This document shows positions 1 to 8,402 of a stretch of DNA of 64,000 nucleotides, piece by piece (positions within the stretch are counted from its first letter, which is position 1; each line of letters starts with the position of its first letter). The DNA is from CAVVYV01 sp963818205 (GTDB lineage: Bacteria > Actinomycetota > Thermoleophilia > Solirubrobacterales > 70-9). The notes under the pieces were generated by a model. The model did not search any database and was not told the DNA's origin. It saw nothing but the letters and a program-made list of their open reading frames with translations. Location of the stretch: assembly GCA_963818205.1 (NCBI GenBank), contig CAWFRG010000015.1:1-64000 (forward strand), read 5' to 3'. A program made the position numbers and the translations under genes.

Positions 1-2
1 AG

Positions 3-570
3 ACCAACCCCAACATTGCGCTGATCGAACAGCCTGAACACAAACGCCGTTGGAACATCGAGCAGTGGGATACGCAACAGATCGGCGTTACGCAACTGGT
101 TACTAAGATTCGCCTGGAGAATCTTTCGACTTCGATGATCGGTTGAAGGAAGCGAAGATACCCAGCGTGAAAGTCGACATCGCGCTCATCTCTATCTCCC
201 GGCTGGCCGAATGTGATCCGGCGGGACACCGACTTCATACGAGTTGGCGAGCTATACTGCAATGATCCTGCCTTCGATGTTGCCCGGCTGGTCGCCGAGC
301 TGGTCGAGGCCGAAGTGTCCCGCTACTGCCAATCCTACGGTATAAAGACAGTGGCCGGCGCAAACACAGGGAATGGGAACAAATCTGGGACTTGCAGAGG
401 CAGGAAGACGCCATAGACACCCGCACTCAGTTATCGAAGGACGACCTTCAATATCTGACGGACTCAGGCCCGGGAGCGAAAGCGCCACCAGGTCGGCAAC
501 ATCCCCGTACCACCCAGGTACACGAACAGTGACTTTGCTACCAGCACCTCCTGGCGGTTGCGCGGTAAGC
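3..570 (+). pseudogene. pglX: BREX adenine-specific methyltransferase PglX, 3' part upstream of an IS insertion
   Basis: This is the distal part of a BREX/Pgl adenine-specific DNA methyltransferase; the N-terminal catalytic half lies outside the window. Conceptual translation in shifting frames gives family-like blocks: NPNIALIEQPEHKRRWN near 10-60, a segment starting MIRRDTDFIRVGE near 213, EWEQIWDLQRQED near 375-415, and YWRLRGKL ending at 570. The blocks sit in different frames, with breaks near 135, 208, 315 and 470. PglX is the host-marking methylase of BREX and protects self DNA. The reading frame is then interrupted by the IS630 element and resumes exactly after it. The indels could be decay or sequencing error; the insertion is real sequence structure. 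The family call rests on remembered consensus and no search was run. Confidence 0.72.
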
Positions 571-584
571 TAAATCGGGCCACA
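571..584 (+). repeat. IS630 left terminal inverted repeat
   Basis: TAAATCGGGCCACA, perfect inverted match to 1788-1801. Its first two bases are the TA target dinucleotide. Confidence 0.92.
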
Positions 585-598
585 TGAGATTCGTACAC

Positions 599-1712
599 TC
601 ACGCTGCAAGCTTGGGTTGTTTCTCGGCGGCTATACGCTCGACAGCCGCTGTGACCTCAGGGGCATCATAGAGCTGGGAGAGTTTGTACTGCCATGGTCC
701 ATTTTCTTGCACGTGCTGCTCGACGTCCTGCACCAAATCGCGGAGACGTTTCCGTTTATGGTTCCGTGTGCACTTGTCGTGCACATCGCCGAACGCCCGC
801 TCAATCGGATTGGCCCGCGGACAGTACGTCGGCAACCAGAGCAACACAAAACGGGGATGACTGGCTAACCACTGCTCGACGGCTTTCGCTTTATGAATAC
901 AGTAGTTATCCGCGACCACATAGATGCGCGAAATCTGTCGAGCCGGGTACGTGGCGTCCAGCAGCGTCAAGAGATCCCGAAACAACCCATTGTTTTTACG
1001 AGGACCGAGGCAATAGAGCAACTTGCCAGTGGCGAGATGCAGCGCCCCAGCGAGATAGTGCTTCTCATTCTTCCCTGGCGTCATGACCTCGGCCTGCGTG
1101 CCTTGCGGCATCCACGCCGCCCCGACCTTGGGCAGGAGGTGAATATCGAGTTCATCCGCAAAGACCATCACCTCATGCGCTTGCAAGTGTTCGTGATGGA
1201 ACCGAATACGGGCCAAGCGCTCGATCCGGTGCGGGTCGTCATCTTTGGCCACCAGCTTGGCCCGTTTCCACACCCAGCCGATCTCATGGAGCCAGCGGCG
1301 TACCGTTTCCGCCGAGACCTCGATGCCGTGTTTGGCCTGGAGCGTCGCCGCGAGGGTGGCACAACTCCAGCGGGTGCGGCACCAGCCATAGGCACGCGGG
1401 GCCGCTTTGAGTAAGGCACCGAGGGAGCGCGTGAGCCACGGCATCAAGACCGTCGTCTGGACAGCGATGGAGAGCTGACCGTCTTGGTCAATCACGGATG
1501 CCGAGGCTCCCCGTGCGATACGCCCGCACGATACGGTACACACTGGAGCGTGAGCAAAACAGGAAGGCCGCAATCTCCGTCGGGTTTCGGCCCGCCGCAC
1601 AGAGCAGTAAGATATGGAACGCCAGCAGATAGCCATACCGTGCGCGGCGGAGGATGGCGCGCATCTGGGCTTGCTCTTCTGGAGGTATCTCCAGTAAGGT
1701 TGTGGACGGCAC
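599..1712 (-). CDS. IS630-family DDE transposase, encoded in two frames
   Basis: The N-terminal helix-turn-helix part runs from 1712 to 1488 (starting MPSTTLLEIPPEEQ, with NPTEIAAFLFCSRSSVYRIV) and stops at a TGA at 1488-1490. The catalytic part continues in the +1 frame to 599, entering near DQDGQLSIAVQTTV and including a second HTH-like WLHEIGW segment. DDE residues are visible: Asp in MVFADELDIHLLP, Asp in YVVADNYCIH and Glu in CPRANPIERAFGD. The switch lies around GAT TGA C on the coding strand, so it could be an indel or a +1 frameshift at a weak UGA-C stop. IS630 transposases move the element into TA sites. As written, a full-length protein needs the frame change. No slippery homopolymer is evident, so an inactivating indel or base-calling error is the simpler reading. 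Confidence 0.85.
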
Positions 1713-1787
1713 AGTGGGGACTCCTTGAGACGTGGATGTGGGTGAACATCCAACGTATCACACGAGTGCCTCACTGTGCTAATGTCG

Positions 1788-1801
1788 TGTGGCCCGATTT
1801 A
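1788..1801 (-). repeat. IS630 right terminal inverted repeat
   Basis: TGTGGCCCGATTTA, perfect inverted match to 571-584. It ends in TA, followed by GATGTACCC of pglX. Confidence 0.92.
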
Positions 1802-2175
1802 GATGTACCCAAAGAACGCTGGGTGAGCTTCCCGCACTGCGAAGGCCCTGACGGCACGCTGATGATCGCCTGGGCTGGCTACGACCATCTGCAACTGGCG
1901 CGTGCCATCAGTGCCTATTACGTCGATATCCAGGAACGCCTCGGCGGCCGTGACGACCCACGCCTGGTGCCATTGCTGGCTTGCCTGGTTGGCTGCTCCC
2001 CTGGCTCAAGCAGTGGCATAACGATATCGATCCCGAGTTTGGCATGAACATGGGCGACTACTTCGAGGGTTTCATCCAGGAAGAAGCCCGCCAGATGGGC
2101 AAGACGCTCGACCAGATCGCAGCGTGGGGGCCGCCGAAGAAGACGACACGTCGTCGCAGCAAAGCGACGCCGTAG
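1802..2175 (+). pseudogene. pglX: PglX C-terminal end downstream of the IS
   Basis: Continuation of the methyltransferase after the insertion: DVPKERWVSFPHCEG, then IAWAGYDHLQLARAI, then after a frame break near 1985 LLPWLKQWHNDIDPEFG and MGDYFEGFIQEEARQMG, ending in a basic tail at a TAG at 2173-2175. The KLDVPKER and GYDHLQ blocks match what I recall of the C-terminus of BREX methylases. Because the IS splits the gene and this half lacks a start, it cannot give a working PglX. The UPF0175 gene begins 18 bases later. Confidence 0.75.
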
Positions 2176-2193
2176 TCATGATTGGAGAAACAC

Positions 2194-2418
2194 ATGAGCA
2201 CAGGCGAATTGCGCGTGACCCTGCCCTTTAGTCTTTCAGAGGACGAGGCCAGGTTGTTGCTGGCCGTCAAACTCTATGAAGTCAGCAAAATCTCACTGGG
2301 ACAGGCGGCAAAGCTCGCAGAGTTCTCCAGGCGGGCGTTTATGGACGTGCTCGGCCAATATCACGTCCCTGTCTTTGATTACGCGCCTGAGGAATTACAG
2401 GACGAGATCGAGCTGTGA
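2194..2418 (+). CDS. UPF0175-family antitoxin-like protein
   Basis: A 74-aa protein starting at the ATG at 2194, with a GGAG six bases upstream (a TTG at 2182 is a less likely start). It shows the UPF0175 pattern: an N-terminal strand ending LPFSLSEDEARLLLAV, then helices VSLGQAAKLAEFS-like (here ISLGQAAKLAEFSRRAFMDVL), then an acidic tail. Members pair with DUF3368 PIN-like proteins and are regarded as antitoxins that bind both DNA and toxin. The stop overlaps the GTG start of the next gene in a GTGA, as expected for a translationally coupled toxin-antitoxin pair. It lies between pglX and pglY, so it may be a BREX-embedded addiction module. The function is inferred from family and context. 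Confidence 0.75.
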   Translation: MSTGELRVTLPFSLSEDEARLLLAVKLYEVSKISLGQAAKLAEFSRRAFMDVLGQYHVPVFDYAPEELQDEIEL

Positions 2419-2850
2419 CGGAACCGGTTGTCACCGATAGTACCTGCTTGATCGGCCTGGAAAGGATCGGGCAGCTGGACCTCCTTCCGGCACCATGACC
2501 CGATTCTCGTCCCGCCGGAAGTACAGCACGAGTTTGGCACGCCCTTGCCATGGCTCATTGTGGAGACACCCACGGATCATGCCTTCATCGCCGCGCTGAA
2601 GATGCTGGTGGATGACGGCGAAGCCGAGGCAATTGCGTTGGCGCATGCACACGGATGGCGGATTATTCTCGATGATCGGCGCGCTCGCGCTGTCGCCAGA
2701 GGTTTGGGGGTTACAGGCACCGTAGGTCTACTCGTACGGGCGAAACGCCTTGGGATGATCCCGTCACTCAAGGCGAAGGCTGGACGCACTGGCAGCGCGG
2801 GAATTTTACATCAGTGGTTCAAGGCGAGTGCTGGCGACAGCCAGCACCGT
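2415..2850 (+). pseudogene. DUF3368 PIN-like toxin, frameshifted
   Basis: The GTG start at 2415 overlaps the antitoxin stop. Frame 1 gives VTDSTCLIGLERIGQLDLL, which carries the PIN-like first Asp, then hits a TGA near 2499. The next frame supplies DPILVPPEVQHEFG, PWLIVETP, DDGEAEAIALAHAHG, IILDDRRARAVARGLG and GTVGLLVRAKRLGMIPSLKAK, which are the conserved DUF3368 blocks including the second and third acidic sites. Near 2778 the frame shifts again to LDALAAREFYIS and VLATAS, the expected C-terminus. Two one-base indels therefore break the gene. Members are predicted ribonucleases of toxin-antitoxin pairs. Whether it is truly dead or only mis-sequenced cannot be told here. Confidence 0.7.
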
Positions 2851-2990
2851 CCGTCTCGTCTGCCATTCCTCCCACGCGGGGAAGGCGTTCCTGGAGGCAG
2901 ATGCCTTATGGAAGGGAGAAGAACAACGTCTCACTTAGAAGGTGTTTATGCACTCTGGAGTCTCAACAGACGGCGTCGCAGCGAGTGGTC

Positions 2991-3050
2991 ATTCCCGCGC
3001 ACGCGGGAATCCCGGCGGCCCCCGGATCTGGATCCGGCGTACGCCGGGAT
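2991..3050. repeat. REP-like double palindrome
   Basis: Two adjacent hairpins lie between the DUF3368 relic and the nucleotidyltransferase gene. ATTCCCGCG-CA-CGCGGGAAT at 2991-3010 is a perfect 9-bp stem. ATCCGGCGTACGCCGGGAT at about 3032-3050 forms the second. The TCATTCCCGCG...CGCGGGAATCC layout is that of widespread REP/MITE-like intergenic repeats of proteobacteria and some other Gram-negative groups. No second copy occurs in this window. Confidence 0.75.
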
Positions 3051-3068
3051 GCGTTCATCTCTACATCA

Positions 3069-3394
3069 ATGCTGCGATAGAACAGCGCGCGAGGCAGGCG
3101 CTCCGGGTTTTGGCTCGGCATATGCCGGTGCACGCTGGCTATGTCTTTGGCTCGCACGTGCACGGAACACCTGACACGTACAGCGATATTGATCTCGCGG
3201 TGTTTGTGGAAGGGCTTGAGGGGTGGACGCTTTTTCAGCGGGCGGAGATAACCGCTCTGGTCCAACGGGAGGTAGGGGACGATATTGAGCTGCACTATTT
3301 GCCAGCGCACGCTCTAACGTCGTCAGATCCTGCGAGCTTCGCAGCCTATGTGCTGCACTATGGGCTGCTGATGCCCATAGTGAGTAACCCATGA
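3069..3394 (+). CDS. MNT-type nucleotidyltransferase domain protein
   Basis: A short protein of the minimal nucleotidyltransferase fold. It has an N-terminal helix AIEQRARQALRVLARHM, the signature GSHVHGTPDTYSDIDLAVFV (GS followed by DxD) and a later acidic residue in VGDDIELHYL. The start is unsettled. The ATG at 3069 needs one indel to join the conserved frame, the in-frame ATG at 3122 would drop the first helix, and the open frame otherwise runs back into the repeat. Its TGA overlaps the ATG of pglY (ATGA at 3391-3394), so the two are translationally coupled. MNT proteins often act as antitoxins with HEPN partners or as AMP-transferring enzymes. I see no HEPN gene next to it, and its role beside BREX genes is unknown. 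Confidence 0.7.
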
Positions 3395-5120
3395 CCACTT
3401 TTATTCACGAACTCATCGATATCCCGGCGCAGGTGCAACAGGGTGATTTTGTATTGCGCCTTGCCGAGGGTGTGAACCGTCCTGACGAGACGCTGCGTGA
3501 CTATGTCGTGACCCCCGAATTGCAGGCATGCTTTGACAATGCCCTGACCTTCCTGAGCAGCGCCGTGCACAGTCGCACGAGCAAGGCGAGCTATCTGCAC
3601 GGCAGCTTTGGGAGTGGGAAGAGCCATTTCATGGCCGTGCTGCACCTCATTCTGCACGGCAATGCAGCCGCCCGGAGCATCCCCGAACTGGCCCCGGTAA
3701 TCAGCAAACATAACGCCTGGGCCCTGGAGAAAAAATTCCTGCTGGTGCCCTACCATATGATCGGCGCGCATGATATGGAGTCAGGGATCCTCGGCGGCTA
3801 TGTCGATTTTATACGCCGCACCCATCCGCACGCACCCATTCCGGGGGTGTATCTGGCCGAAGGCGTGTTCCAAGACGCCCGCGCCTTGCGCGCGCGCATG
3901 GGCGATGCGCAGTTTTTTACGACGCTGAGTGAGGGCACCGGCGGCACAGGGGGATGGGGTGACCTGGCCGCCGGCTGGGACGCGATGCGCTTTGAGGCAG
4001 CCATGGAGGATCTCCCTGGCTCGGAAGAGCGCTCGCAGCTCATCAGCGCACTGCTCGGGACCTTCTTTGGCTCGTATCATCTGCAAGTCGATCGCCAGCG
4101 CGAAGCCTATCTGTCCCTTGATCAGGGGTTGTCGGTTATGAGCAAACATGCGGCCAGCCTGGGCTACGACGCGCTGATCCTGTTTCTCGACGAATTGATC
4201 CTGTGGCTGGCCAGTCATGCGGCTGATCTGACGTTTGTGCATCAGGAAGGCCAGAAGCTGGCCAAACTGGTGGAGGCGCAGACCCCCGATCGGCCCATAC
4301 CTATCATTAGCTTTGTGGCGCGACAGCGTGATCTGAGCGAATTCATCGGGGATGCCGTGACGGGGGCGGAACGGCTGAACTTCAGCGATGCGCTGAAACA
4401 CTGGGAAGGCCGCTTCCACACCATCACCCTCGAAGACCGCAACTTGCCGGCGATTGCCGAGAAGCGCGTCCTGAAATGCAAGAGCCCGGCGGCCCGGGCA
4501 GAGCTGGATGCGGCCTTTGCGCAGACAGCGCACATCCGCGAGGCGGTCATGACCACGCTGCTGACCAGTGCGGGGACCGGGAGATGTTCCGTAAACTCTA
4601 CCCCTTCAGCCCGGCGCTGGTGCAGACGTTGATTGCCGTGTCCAGCGCCCTGCAGCGGGAGCGCACCGCGCTCAAAGTGATGGTGCAACTGCTGGTCGAG
4701 CACGCGACACCCTCACAGTCGGCGACATTCTCCCCGTCGGCGACCTGTTCGATGTGATCGCCCACGGGGATGAGGCGTTCAGCCAGGACATGGTGATTCA
4801 CTTTGAGAACGCCAAACGGCTCTACCATCACAAGCTCTTGCCGCTGCTGGAACACCAGCACGGGCGACGCGAAGATTTAGTGCGTCTGCCGTACGATGAT
4901 CCCAGGCAGACTGCCTTCCGCAACGACGACCGTCTGGTAAAAACCCTGCTGCTCGCGGCCCTTGTGCCCGGTGTGGAGTCCCTGCGTGCGCTCAAGGCTG
5001 AGCGCCTGGCAGCGCTGAATCACGGCACCATCAAGACGCCGATTCCCGGCCGCGAAGGCCAGGAAGTGCTGCGGCGCTGCCTCAGCTGGGCCGCCAGCGT
5101 CGGTGAGCTGCGCATTGGTG
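3391..5120 (+). pseudogene. pglY: BREX type 2 ATPase PglY, frameshifted and truncated
   Basis: The N-terminal 390 or so residues match the BREX-2 ATPase: VNRPDETLRDYVVTPEL, Walker A GSFGSGKSHFMAVLHL (about residues 70-85), VPYHMIGAHDMESGILGGY, Walker B ALILFLDELILWLASH (about 255-270), and the sensor-like PIISFVARQRDLSEF and HTITLEDRNLPAIAEKRV. The frame breaks near 4570 and continues as MFRKLYPFSPALVQTLIAV, then breaks near 4710 into DLFDVIAHGDEAFS, HFENAKRLYHHKLLPLLE and HGTIKTPIPGREGQEVLRR. Similarity ends near 5120 at VGELRIGEEANP, although family members are around 1,200 residues. About half the gene, and the expected pglZ after it, are missing. PglY is essential in Pgl/BREX-2 defence, so the locus is not functional as assembled. 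Confidence 0.82.
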
Positions 5121-5390
5121 AAGAGGCGAATCCTCACCCTTCCCCCGACCGCGTCGTCGAGGATCTCCTCTATGCGCGCCCTGAAGCCCTCGACCAGGCG
5201 CAGCACGCCCGGCGATGCCTGTGTCGCGCTCACGGCCGCTCTGGTTTCGGGCTGTGCCATTTCCCCGTTGACCGGCGGCAATTGTATGTCGCTTTGTGTC
5301 CCTCTCACAGGGGACGGCGCTCGATCTTGGTGAGCGCTACTGATGATCCCGATGAGGATGAGAGTAGGTTGCGGGATGGGATCGAGGAGA
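5121..5390. other. Transition between the defence remnant and the GC-rich chromosome
   Basis: About 270 bases with no gene I can defend. PglY similarity stops near 5120. A minus-strand reading from an ATG near 5260 (beginning MAQPETRAAVSATQASPGVL) looks protein-like and would run into pglY DNA, so it could be the truncated start of another gene, but I do not recognise it. From about 5385 the sequence GGAGAGG is clearly the ribosome-binding site of the acyl-CoA dehydrogenase. The join between the two segments therefore lies within this stretch. No direct repeat, tRNA end or integrase was seen. Confidence 0.5.
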
Positions 5391-5399
5391 GGTTTAAGC

Positions 5400-6620
5400 A
5401 TGTCGACAACTACCGTTACGCAAGCCGAGGGCGCGGGTCGAATCGACGTCGGCAAGGCCCTGGGAACTGACTATTTCCTGCTCCGTGAGGACTTGAGCTC
5501 CGCGGAGCTGGACTACCTGGCCCGAACGCGCGAGTTCGTCGAGGAGGAGGTGCTCCCGGTCATCAACGACTACTGGGAGCGAGCCGAGTTTCCCCTCGAG
5601 CTCTGCAGGCGGCTTGGCGAGCTCGGCCTGGTAGGCGACGGTCTCGAGGGCTATGGCTGCCCCGAGATGAGCCCGCTCGCCGCGGGGCTGATCAACATGG
5701 AGCTCAGTCGGGGCGACGGCAGCCTCGGGACCTTCCTCGGCGTGCAGGCCGGACTGGCGATGCGCTCGATCCACATGCTCGGATCGGAGGAGCAAAAGCA
5801 GCGGTGGTTGCCGGAGATGGCTCGCGTCGAGAAGCTCGGGGCCTTCGCGCTCACCGAGCCCGAGCACGGCTCCGACTCGGTGGCGCTGGAGACGACGGCG
5901 CGCCGGGAGGGCGACGAGTACGTGATCGACGGGGCCAAGCGCTGGATCGGGAACGGGTCCGTCGCGGACGTGGTCGTGGTCTGGGCGCGCGACACAGAGG
6001 ACGGTCAGGTCAAGGGCTTCCTCGTTGAGCTCCCGGCGGATGGGTACGAGGCGAGCGTGATCGAGGGCAAGGCCTCGGTCCGGGCGATCTGGAACGCCCA
6101 GATCCTGCTGGAGGGTCTGAGGGTCCCGGCCGAGAGCCGGTTGCCCGGGGCCGGGAGCTTCAAGGACACGGGGCGGGTGCTGGCGGCCACGCGCACCACC
6201 TGTGCCTATGCCGCGCTCGGCCATGCCGTGGCCGCATACGACGCGGCGCTCACGTATACGCGCTCGCGGCAGCAATTCGGCAAGCCGCTCGCGAGCTTCC
6301 AGATAGTGCAGGAGAAGCTGGTCCGGATGCTGGCCGAAGTCACCGCGATGCAGCTCTACTGCCTGCGGATCGGGCGGCTGACGGAGGAGGAGCGGCTCTC
6401 GGACACGATCGCCGCCCTCGGCAAGCTCAACAACACGGTCAAGGCCCGTGAGGTGATTGCGGAGGCGCGCAATCTGCTCGGCGGCAACGGCATCCTGCTC
6501 GAGAACCACGTGATTCGCCACATGGCGGACATCGAGGCGATCTACACGTTCGAGGGGACGGAGGCGATCCAGACGCTGGTAGTCGGGCGTGACATCACGG
6601 GCGAGAGCGCTTTCACCTAG
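5400..6620 (+). CDS. Acyl-CoA dehydrogenase (glutaryl-CoA dehydrogenase-like)
   Basis: A 406-aa flavoprotein oxidising an acyl-CoA to the enoyl-CoA with electrons passing to ETF. Start ATG 5400 is chosen because GGAGAGG lies just upstream. The three ACAD parts are visible: an N-terminal helical domain, the FAD-binding beta domain with FALTEPEHGSDSVALET and GAKRWIGNG (about residues 155-190), and the C-terminal helical domain with SRQQFGKPLASFQ, NLLGGNGIL and the catalytic-base motif YTFEGTEAIQ (Glu near 384). FEGTEAIQ followed by VGRDITG resembles glutaryl-CoA dehydrogenases more than short-chain ones. It begins an operon with the PHA synthase-like gene 37 bases downstream and an acyl-CoA ligase. 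Its substrate cannot be fixed from sequence. Confidence 0.9.
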   Translation: MSTTTVTQAEGAGRIDVGKALGTDYFLLREDLSSAELDYLARTREFVEEEVLPVINDYWERAEFPLELCRRLGELGLVGDGLEGYGCPEMSPLAAGLINMELSRGDGSLGTFLGVQAGLAMRSIHMLGSEEQKQRWLPEMARVEKLGAFALTEPEHGSDSVALETTARREGDEYVIDGAKRWIGNGSVADVVVVWARDTEDGQVKGFLVELPADGYEASVIEGKASVRAIWNAQILLEGLRVPAESRLPGAGSFKDTGRVLAATRTTCAYAALGHAVAAYDAALTYTRSRQQFGKPLASFQIVQEKLVRMLAEVTAMQLYCLRIGRLTEEERLSDTIAALGKLNNTVKAREVIAEARNLLGGNGILLENHVIRHMADIEAIYTFEGTEAIQTLVVGRDITGESAFT

Positions 6621-6657
6621 CGGCTCCGGATCGGAAGCAAGAGGAGGAGGAGAGACC

Positions 6658-8385
6658 ATGGAGAGCGCCACGAGCAAGGCACCGAAGGCGACTGCGGCGG
6701 ACGGCGCCCCGGATCAGCGCGACCTGAGTGCGCCCCTCGACGTCCTCCTCACGGAGGCCACCTACAGCCCGCGCCAGCGCTTCTTCGCCGCGGATGCAAC
6801 GCTCAAGCTGGGGTCTTCGCTCGTCCGACGTCCGCGAACCGTCGCCCGCCGGGTTACCGGGCTCGCGCGCGAGCTTGGCCGCGTGGCCGCGGGGGACTCC
6901 GAGCTCGAGCCGCCCCGCGGCGACCGTCGCTTCGGCGATTCCGCCTGGCAGGAGAACCCGTTGTTCCACCGACTGATGCAGGCCTACCTGGCGACGGGGG
7001 CGGCCCTCGACGGGCTGATCCGCGACGCGGACCTCGACATCCAGACCGAGCGCCGCGTCCGATTCCCGGTCGAGAACATCCGCGACGCCCTCGCCCCGTC
7101 CAACTTCCCGTGGTCGAATCCCGCCGCGATCAAGACCGCAGCCTCCACCCGTGGGGCGAGCTTCGTTCGCGGCGCCGGGCAACTCGCCTCCGACATGCGA
7201 ACGCCGCCCCGGCTGCCGTCGATGGTCGATACCTCGAAGTTCGAGGTCGGCGTCAACCTCGCCACCACCAAGGGGGCCGTGATCCAGCGGGAGGACCCCT
7301 TCGAGCTGATCCAGTACGCGCCCCAGACCGACGAGGTGCGCTCCGTGCCGCTCCTGCTCGTGCCGCCGATGATCAACAAGTACTACATCGCGGACCTGGC
7401 GCCGGGCCGCAGCCTGGTCGAGTACCTGGTGCAGCAGGGACAGCAGGTGTTCGTGATCTCATGGCGCAACCCGGAGGCGGAGCACGGCAGCTGGGGACTC
7501 GACACCTACGCCGAGGCGATCCTCTCGGCGCTCGACACGGCCTCCGAGGTCGGCGAGTCGGAGCAGGCGCAGCTGCTCGCCTTCTGCGGCGGCGGGATCG
7601 CCGGCGCCTGCGTCGCGGGCCACCTCGCCGCGAACGGCGAGCAGGATCGGCTCGCGGGGCTGACGCTCGGGGTCTGCGTGCTCGACAACGAGCAGGCCGG
7701 CGTCCCGAGCGCCTTCGTCAACCGCGACATCGCGCGCGCGGCGCTCGCGGTCTCCGCCCGCAAGGGCTACCTCGACGGCGCGGCGCTGGCCGAGCTGTTC
7801 GCCTGGCTTCGGCCGAACGACCTGATCTGGTCCTACGTCGTCAACAACTACCTGCTCGGACAGCGGCCACCGGCGTTCGACATCCTCTTCTGGAACCAGG
7901 ACGCGACCCGCCTGGCGGCAGGCCTGCATCGCGACTTCATCCAGATCGCGCTCGACAACCCGCTGGTCGAGCCCGGCGAGCTCGAGCTGCTCGGCTCACC
8001 GATCGATCTCGGAAAGGTCAGCGTCGACAGCTACGTCGTCGCCGGGATCGCCGATCACATCACGCCCTGGGAGAACTGCCAGCGGACGACGCGAATGCTC
8101 GGCGGCGATACCCGCTTCGCGCTCTCCACCAGCGGCCACATCGCCGCGATCGTCAACCCGCCGGGCAACGAGAAGGCGAGCTACCGCGTGGCCGAGCAGG
8201 GCGATCACGCAGACCCGGAGGCGTGGCTCGGCCGGGCCGAGAAGCGGCCCGGCACCTGGTGGGAGGATTGGAACGCCTGGCTGGCGGAGCGCTCGGGGCC
8301 GATGCGCGCCGCGCCCGCCAGGCTCGGTGACGACAGGTTCAAACCGCGGGGAAGGGCGCCCGGCACCTACGTGCTCGCGAACTGA
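6658..8385 (+). CDS. phaC: Poly(3-hydroxyalkanoate) synthase PhaC-like
   Basis: A 575-aa alpha/beta-hydrolase-fold protein of the PHA polymerase family. ATG 6658 follows GGAGGAGGAG. The nucleophile elbow is LAFCGGGIAG, with Cys near residue 309 in place of the lipase Ser, as in PhaC. The acid is in AGIADHITPWENC (about 464) and the His in TSGHIAAIVNPPGN (about 491), both very PhaC-like. An N-terminal region with EVGVNLATTKGAV and QYAPQTDEVRSVPLLLVPP fits the PhaC_N domain. The enzyme polymerises hydroxyacyl-CoA into storage granules. Neighbours that activate and oxidise acyl-CoA fit supply of its substrate. No phaR or phaE partner or phasin is visible, which leans towards a single-subunit class. 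A role in acyl transfer other than PHA cannot be excluded. Confidence 0.85.
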   Translation: MESATSKAPKATAADGAPDQRDLSAPLDVLLTEATYSPRQRFFAADATLKLGSSLVRRPRTVARRVTGLARELGRVAAGDSELEPPRGDRRFGDSAWQENPLFHRLMQAYLATGAALDGLIRDADLDIQTERRVRFPVENIRDALAPSNFPWSNPAAIKTAASTRGASFVRGAGQLASDMRTPPRLPSMVDTSKFEVGVNLATTKGAVIQREDPFELIQYAPQTDEVRSVPLLLVPPMINKYYIADLAPGRSLVEYLVQQGQQVFVISWRNPEAEHGSWGLDTYAEAILSALDTASEVGESEQAQLLAFCGGGIAGACVAGHLAANGEQDRLAGLTLGVCVLDNEQAGVPSAFVNRDIARAALAVSARKGYLDGAALAELFAWLRPNDLIWSYVVNNYLLGQRPPAFDILFWNQDATRLAAGLHRDFIQIALDNPLVEPGELELLGSPIDLGKVSVDSYVVAGIADHITPWENCQRTTRMLGGDTRFALSTSGHIAAIVNPPGNEKASYRVAEQGDHADPEAWLGRAEKRPGTWWEDWNAWLAERSGPMRAAPARLGDDRFKPRGRAPGTYVLAN

Positions 8386-8402
8386 AGACCAAGGACAGAC
8401 GA

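Larger units (their letters stand above)
571..1801. mobile_element. IS630-family insertion sequence inserted in pglX
   Basis: A 1,231-bp element with 14-bp perfect terminal inverted repeats, TAAATCGGGCCACA at 571-584 and its complement at 1788-1801; similarity extends imperfectly about 14 bases further in. The ends begin and finish with TA, the target duplicated by the IS630-Tc1 superfamily. Removing the element and one TA rebuilds GGT AAG CTA GAT GTA CCC, which joins the two pglX halves in frame as RGKLDVPKERW. It carries one transposase gene on the minus strand, itself frameshifted. No passenger gene is present. Confidence 0.93.

Noticed and set aside
5121..5390. Attachment site or integrase scar at the segment border
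   Set aside because: No tRNA end, direct repeat or integrase gene could be seen on either side.
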